NCBI RefSeq assembly: GCF_001679485.1 | Contig: NZ_LZOZ01000014.1 | Span: 1-64,000, forward strand | Reading direction: 5' to 3' | Origin: Haemophilus sp. CCUG 60358 | Lineage (GTDB): Bacteria > Pseudomonadota > Gammaproteobacteria > Enterobacterales > Pasteurellaceae | Length of the DNA: 64,000 nucleotides | In this document: positions 60,461 to 64,000 of the stretch, one piece after another | How positions within the stretch are numbered: the stretch's first letter is position 1 | How the letters are laid out: every line of letters begins with the position of its first letter | Notes under the pieces: model-generated | What the model saw: the letters and a program-made list of their open reading frames with translations, nothing else | Database searches by the model: none | What the model was told of the DNA's origin: nothing | Position numbers and translations under genes: made by a program

Positions 60461-60989
60461 CGATATTTGTTTCAATATTAAAAATTTTTATTGCTTTTGT
60501 TGGGCAAACACTTAGGCAAGCACCACAACCATTACAGCTTTCTAAATCCAATATGGGTTTTGCTACGCCACCAAGTTGTAATCGAAAACGGATGGCATTC
60601 ATCGGACAGCTATCTTGGCAACTTCGACATTCCACTCGATTTTCGGTTAAGCACTCCGTTGTAATTTCAACTTTATGTGCCCAAGGCTCTTCTTCTAATG
60701 AACGAAAAATCGGTTGTTCACAGACTAAAACACATTTTTGGCAGAACGTGCATTCGCCCTTGTCAAATTGTATTTCAGGAAAACCGCCATCGCCTTTTAC
60801 GATAATTTGGGTTTCACATACCAGTATGCAATCACCGCACCGCGTACATTTATCTGTAAAGTTGCTCTCGTTTATCGACCAAGGTGGACGGATAGCATTA
60901 ATACCTTGAATTTTCGCGTTTTCAGAATGTAACGATTGTAAAAATTGCCCACGTAATAATTGTCTGCGAGAAGGATTTTCAATCGCCAT
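60447..60989 (-). CDS. napF: ferredoxin-type protein NapF
   Basis: NapF is a cytoplasmic iron-sulfur protein that helps mature NapA. The 180-residue protein has the N-terminal 'SRRQLLRGQFLQSL' and four cysteine clusters: 'CTRCGDCILVCE', 'CTFCQKCVLVCE', 'CRSCQDSCPM' and 'CNGCGACLSVCPTKA'. It is the first gene of the nap operon. Confidence 0.94.
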   Translation of the reverse strand: MAIENPSRRQLLRGQFLQSLHSENAKIQGINAIRPPWSINESNFTDKCTRCGDCILVCETQIIVKGDGGFPEIQFDKGECTFCQKCVLVCEQPIFRSLEEEPWAHKVEITTECLTENRVECRSCQDSCPMNAIRFRLQLGGVAKPILDLESCNGCGACLSVCPTKAIKIFNIETNIDESI

Positions 60990-61051
60990 ATTTTTCTTTA
61001 AAGTTCGGTATTTTCAAGGGAGGCATTATCTAGCTCTAATAAAAAAATAGT

Positions 61052-61072
61052 AACTACCTAAAAGGAGTAGTT
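61052..61072 (-). promoter_or_regulatory. possible NarP-like inverted repeat upstream of napF
   Basis: On the minus strand AACTAC and GTAGTT flank a short spacer, and TACTCCT matches the NarL/NarP heptamer TACYYMT. The partner heptamer fits only with a 1-base spacing rather than the usual two. The sequence also looks like a small hairpin followed by T residues. NarP control of nap is known in H. influenzae. Confidence 0.35.
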
Positions 61073-61093
61073 TTAAAAAAATATACACTTTTG

Positions 61094-61107
61094 TTGAGAT
61101 AGATCAA
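61094..61107 (-). promoter_or_regulatory. FNR box upstream of napF
   Basis: The minus strand reads TTGATCTATCTCAA, matching TTGAT-N4-ATCAA at 9 of 10 defined bases. Its centre lies about 111 bases upstream of napF. FNR activation under low oxygen is established for nap operons. Confidence 0.75.
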
Positions 61108-61169
61108 TGATATTTTGAAAATATGTTATTAGTGTAAATAAATTGTTAAAATATAAGTGAAAATGATTA

Positions 61170-61194
61170 TTAAATAGGGCGGAGGAACCGCCCT
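61170..61194 (-). terminator. yggL terminator
   Basis: On the minus strand AGGGCGG and CCGCCCT pair around a 5-base loop and are followed by the A/T-rich ATTTAATAAT. It separates yggL from the nap promoter. Confidence 0.7.
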
Positions 61195-61211
61195 GAAGTG
61201 AGTTTAAAATA

Positions 61212-61553
61212 TTATGCTTTTGGGGTTGGGTAATCCCACCAAATATCGAATAATTCACTGATTTCGATTTGTTGTAATTTATTTTCTTCTAACCATTTTT
61301 TCACTAATTGACGATGGCTTTCATCACATTTACCGATTTTCTCTAAACAAACTAAGCCTTCCCAATGTAAATAGCCGCTACCTTCATAAGCTAAGCCGTT
61401 TGGTTGAATCACTTCAGCAATAAAACGATCAACGGTTTCATCGATAGTTTCGATGCTGGTACCTTCAGCAAATTGCCAATTCACTAAAAAGCCTAATTCT
61501 TGGAACTCTGCTAAGTGAAGTTTTTTACGTTGACGTTGATTACGAGTTGTCAT
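61212..61553 (-). CDS. yggL: YggL family ribosome-associated protein
   Basis: This 113-residue protein of the DUF469 family, which has been linked to the 50S ribosomal subunit, has the signature 'RQRKKLHLAEFQELGFLVNW' and 'AYEGSGYLHWEGLVCLEKIG'. It follows trmB by 50 bases on the same strand, the order also found in E. coli (trmB-yggL). Confidence 0.92.
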   Translation of the reverse strand: MTTRNQRQRKKLHLAEFQELGFLVNWQFAEGTSIETIDETVDRFIAEVIQPNGLAYEGSGYLHWEGLVCLEKIGKCDESHRQLVKKWLEENKLQQIEISELFDIWWDYPTPKA

Positions 61554-61603
61554 TTCAATGTTCTCCTATGTTAAGGTAATGGGTATAATCATCACCTCGA
61601 TGA

Positions 61604-62350
61604 TTATTTTTTCTTAAAGTATAAATCCCACACACCGTGACCTAAACGATGACCGCGCGCTTCAAATTTGGTAAGAGGGCGGAAATCAGGACGTGGAATA
61701 TAATCTTGTTCGGCAGTATTGACTAAATTTTCATTAGCCGAAAGCACTTCGAGCATTTGTTCTGCATAGTTTTCCCAGTCCGTTGCCATATGAATAAATC
61801 CATTTGGTTGTAATTTTTGGACGACTTGCTCTACAAAGTGCGGTTGAACAATACGACGTTTATGATGTTTCGCTTTGTGCCAAGGGTCAGGGAAGAAAAG
61901 CTGTAAACCGCCCAATTCGCCATCTTTCACACAATCACGTAAAATTTCAGTGGCATCATGGCAAATCACGCGAAGGTTTTTCACGTCTTTTTCTACCGCA
62001 TAAGCAATACAGGCACCTACACCAGGTGTGTGTACTTCAATACCGAGATAATTTTTATCAGGATTCGCTTCAGCCATATCCACTAAAGATTTCCCCATTC
62101 CGAAGCCAATTTCTAATATAACGGGATTCGTATTGCCATAAATAGCGACAAAATCAAAAGGGGCATTTGGGTAATCTAATCCAAGATCAGCCCAGTGATC
62201 ATTCATCATATTTTTTTGAAAATCACTTAAGCGACCTGTCCGCAACACAAAGCTACGAACTTTACGTTTATAACGACCATCTTCTGTAAATTCAGCCGTT
62301 TCAACGGTTTTACGTTTTTGATCAGCAAAGGTTTTTTGCTCTTCTGTCAT
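61604..62350 (-). CDS. trmB: tRNA (guanine-N7-)-methyltransferase
   Basis: TrmB methylates G46 of tRNAs with SAM. The 248-residue protein has the SAM-binding '[18 protein letters not shown]', '[16 protein letters not shown]', 'ICHDATEIL', and the catalytic '[16 protein letters not shown]'. It is divergent from priA. It lies ahead of yggL, probably in one transcript. Confidence 0.95.
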   Translation of the reverse strand: MTEEQKTFADQKRKTVETAEFTEDGRYKRKVRSFVLRTGRLSDFQKNMMNDHWADLGLDYPNAPFDFVAIYGNTNPVILEIGFGMGKSLVDMAEANPDKNYLGIEVHTPGVGACIAYAVEKDVKNLRVICHDATEILRDCVKDGELGGLQLFFPDPWHKAKHHKRRIVQPHFVEQVVQKLQPNGFIHMATDWENYAEQMLEVLSANENLVNTAEQDYIPRPDFRPLTKFEARGHRLGHGVWDLYFKKK

Positions 62351-62464
62351 GGTTTTTATTCGTTCAATTAAAATTGGCGGCGATTATACACTAAAAGGCA
62401 AGGTTGTGGGATTTTTCCACCTAATTCCCGTATAATAGCGAAAATTTTTAATCGTTTTTTTGTT

Positions 62465-64000
62465 ATGAATATTGTCCGAGTTGCATTAGCCGTACCGCTT
62501 CCCCGATTTTTTGATTATCTCTCTTCACCTGACTTGGCGCCAATCGTTGGTGGACGAGTGTTGGTGCCTTTTGGTTCGCAAAAACGAGTCGGTATCGTGG
62601 TGGATTTGCCAGCTTCTTCGGATGTCGCAAAAGAGAAGTTAAAACCGATTATTGATGTACTTGATAATGAATCACTCTTTAATTCGACAACTTGGGATTG
62701 GTTAGCTTGGTCCGCTAATTATTATCGTGCAGCATTAGGCGATGTGTTGTTTCAAGCCTTGCCAGTCAAACTTCGTAATGGAGAAAGTGCGGTTAAAAAT
62801 GACCGCACTTTTTGGCGTATTACGGACCTTGGAAAACAAGCGTTAGAATTGGGTGCATTAAAACGCGCTAAAAAACAAATTGAAGCCTTAAATTTGTTGC
62901 TAACGCAAGATCTAGAAAAAGGTAACAATGAAATCAGTTCCGCAATTTGGTCAGCCCTTAAAGGCAAAGATTATGTGGAAGAGATTATTGTGTCTACTGA
63001 ACAAAAAAGTTGGCAGCAAGCTCTAGGGGATAATCCTTTAGTTAATCTTGATAACCGATTGACCTTAAACAAGCAACAAGCCCTTGCATTTAGCCAGTTG
63101 CTTTTCCAAGAAGGCTTTAATGTGTGGTTGTTAGAGGGCGTAACTGGTTCGGGCAAAACCGAAATCTATCTGCAATACATTGAAGAGGTGTTAAAGAAAG
63201 GCAAGCAGGTTTTAGTGCTTGTTCCTGAAATTGGGCTTACCCCTCAGACAGTGAGACGGTTCCAAGCACGTTTTAATGTGGAAATTGATGTATTGCATTC
63301 CAACTTGAACGATACGCAACGCTTAAATGTCTGGGAGCGTGCAAGAACGGGGCAAAGTGCAATCGTGATCGGTACGAGATCGGCACTTTTTACCCAATTT
63401 TCAGATCTCGGCTTAATTATTTTAGATGAAGAACATGACGGCTCGTTTAAACAGCAAGATGGTTGGCGTTATCATGCAAGAGATTTAGGCGTTGTTTTAG
63501 CGCAAAAGCTCAATATCCCTATCTTATTAGGTTCTGCCACACCAAGTTTGGAAAGTGTGAATAACGTACAAAATGGTAAATATCATCATTTGGTCTTATC
63601 AAAAAGAGCCGGAAATGCGACCGCACTTCGCCAGTTTGTGATTGATTTAAAACATCAACGAATTCAAAACGGCTTATCTGAACCACTATTGCAACGAATG
63701 CAAGAACACTTAGAAAAAGGCAACCAAGTATTGTTATTCCTTAATCGACGTGGATTTGCGCCTGTGTTGTTATGTCATGAATGTGGCTGGATTGATGAAT
63801 GTCATCATTGCGAAAAACCTTATACTTATCACCAACATCAGCGCGTTTTACGCTGCCATCATTGTGGTGCGCAAAAAACAGTGCCGATGCAATGTGGCCA
63901 TTGTGGTTCAACGCATTTAGTCACAACGGGTTTAGGCACAGAACAGTTAGAAGAAACCCTAAAAGCACGTTTTCCTCAATATAATATTGCTCGCATCGAT
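62465..64000 (+). CDS. priA: primosomal replication protein PriA, N-terminal part
   Basis: PriA is a 3'-5' helicase that restarts stalled replication forks. The window holds its first 512 codons; the frame is open at the edge. Visible are the N-terminal DNA-binding domain ('MNIVRVALAVPLPRFFDYL'), Walker A 'LEGVTGSGKTEIYL', Walker B 'LIILDEEHDGSFKQQ', 'LLGSATPSLES', and the zinc-binding clusters 'CHECGWIDECHHC' and 'CHHCGAQKTVPMQCGHC'. An inverted pair of uptake signals is translated inside the N-terminal domain. Confidence 0.96.
   Translation, partial: MNIVRVALAVPLPRFFDYLSSPDLAPIVGGRVLVPFGSQKRVGIVVDLPASSDVAKEKLKPIIDVLDNESLFNSTTWDWLAWSANYYRAALGDVLFQALPVKLRNGESAVKNDRTFWRITDLGKQALELGALKRAKKQIEALNLLLTQDLEKGNNEISSAIWSALKGKDYVEEIIVSTEQKSWQQALGDNPLVNLDNRLTLNKQQALAFSQLLFQEGFNVWLLEGVTGSGKTEIYLQYIEEVLKKGKQVLVLVPEIGLTPQTVRRFQARFNVEIDVLHSNLNDTQRLNVWERARTGQSAIVIGTRSALFTQFSDLGLIILDEEHDGSFKQQDGWRYHARDLGVVLAQKLNIPILLGSATPSLESVNNVQNGKYHHLVLSKRAGNATALRQFVIDLKHQRIQNGLSEPLLQRMQEHLEKGNQVLLFLNRRGFAPVLLCHECGWIDECHHCEKPYTYHQHQRVLRCHHCGAQKTVPMQCGHCGSTHLVTTGLGTEQLEETLKARFPQYNIARID
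62784..62814. repeat. inverted USS pair inside the priA coding region
   Basis: AAAGTGCGGT and ACCGCACTTT flank seven bases and are translated as 'ESAVKNDRTFW'. The stem would normally be a terminator, and the downstream TTTTT makes it look like one, yet it lies within an open frame. Confidence 0.9.

Overview
The window is chromosomal DNA of a Pasteurellaceae bacterium, most probably a Haemophilus species close to H. parainfluenzae or H. influenzae. The main evidence is dozens of copies of the nine-base uptake signal AAGTGCGGT or its complement ACCGCACTT (the Haemophilus-type DNA uptake sequence, USS), both inside genes and as inverted pairs that form terminators. Gene orders also match what I recall for H. 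influenzae: frdABCD divergent from epmA, napFDAGHBC, leuABCD next to dprA-yaaA-lipoprotein-pfkA, and ybaB-recR-topB-secG. The species is inferred and was not tested.

Layout. 1-285: one end of an IS3/IS150-type insertion sequence. 327-3666: fumarate reductase operon frdABCD (minus), divergent from epmA. 5244-6287: a general porin with a near-consensus promoter. 6349-6480: a REP-like palindromic repeat. 6481-10367: hemH with a hotdog thioesterase, glutathione reductase, and a YafJ-type amidotransferase. 10588-12733: a minus-strand unit with a preQ1-I riboswitch, yhhQ and an AAHS-type MFS transporter. 12868-17370: two TonB-dependent outer-membrane receptors, each behind a Fur-box-like sequence. 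17510-20775: rpmE, then mutY-yggX-mltC, then tRNA-Phe and tRNA-Asn. 21064-23707: serine uptake and deamination (sdaC-sdaA). 23753-28491: a membrane metallophosphoesterase, ybaB-recR-topB, secG and tRNA-Leu(GAG). 28619-30040: a sucrose-type PTS permease. 30130-36815: a more variable stretch holding a lipoprotein, an AT-rich reverse transcriptase placed directly behind metH, metH itself, and an AT-rich predicted secreted protein. 36902-42052: leuABCD with a newly read leader peptide (leuL) and attenuator. 42231-45935: a competence-type CRP-S site, dprA, yaaA, a lipoprotein and pfkA. 46013-54585: folA/proB, a lipoprotein, fklB, psd, pssA, yfiF and glutathionylspermidine synthetase/amidase. 54635-60989: periplasmic nitrate reductase operon napFDAGHBC with an FNR-like site. 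61212-64000: yggL and trmB, then the first 512 codons of priA, cut by the window end.

How the genes work together. Anaerobic respiration is prominent: fumarate reductase, periplasmic nitrate reductase and a menaquinone-type thioesterase are all present, with FNR-like sites upstream of frdA and napF. Iron and heme supply is served by two Fur-type receptors and ferrochelatase. Other sets cover leucine and proline synthesis, serine breakdown, phosphatidylethanolamine synthesis (pssA and psd) and glutathione/polyamine chemistry (gor, gss).

The best candidate for an undescribed system is the stand-alone reverse transcriptase at 30778-32301. It has intact catalytic motifs and a long C-terminal extension predicted to be helical, which resembles abortive-infection/DRT enzymes more than retrons. 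Three other items deserve attention: the preQ1 riboswitch unit that includes an unassigned MFS transporter, the leu attenuator whose antiterminator pairing uses USS-like sequence, and an orphan terminator hairpin between the divergent leu and dprA promoters.
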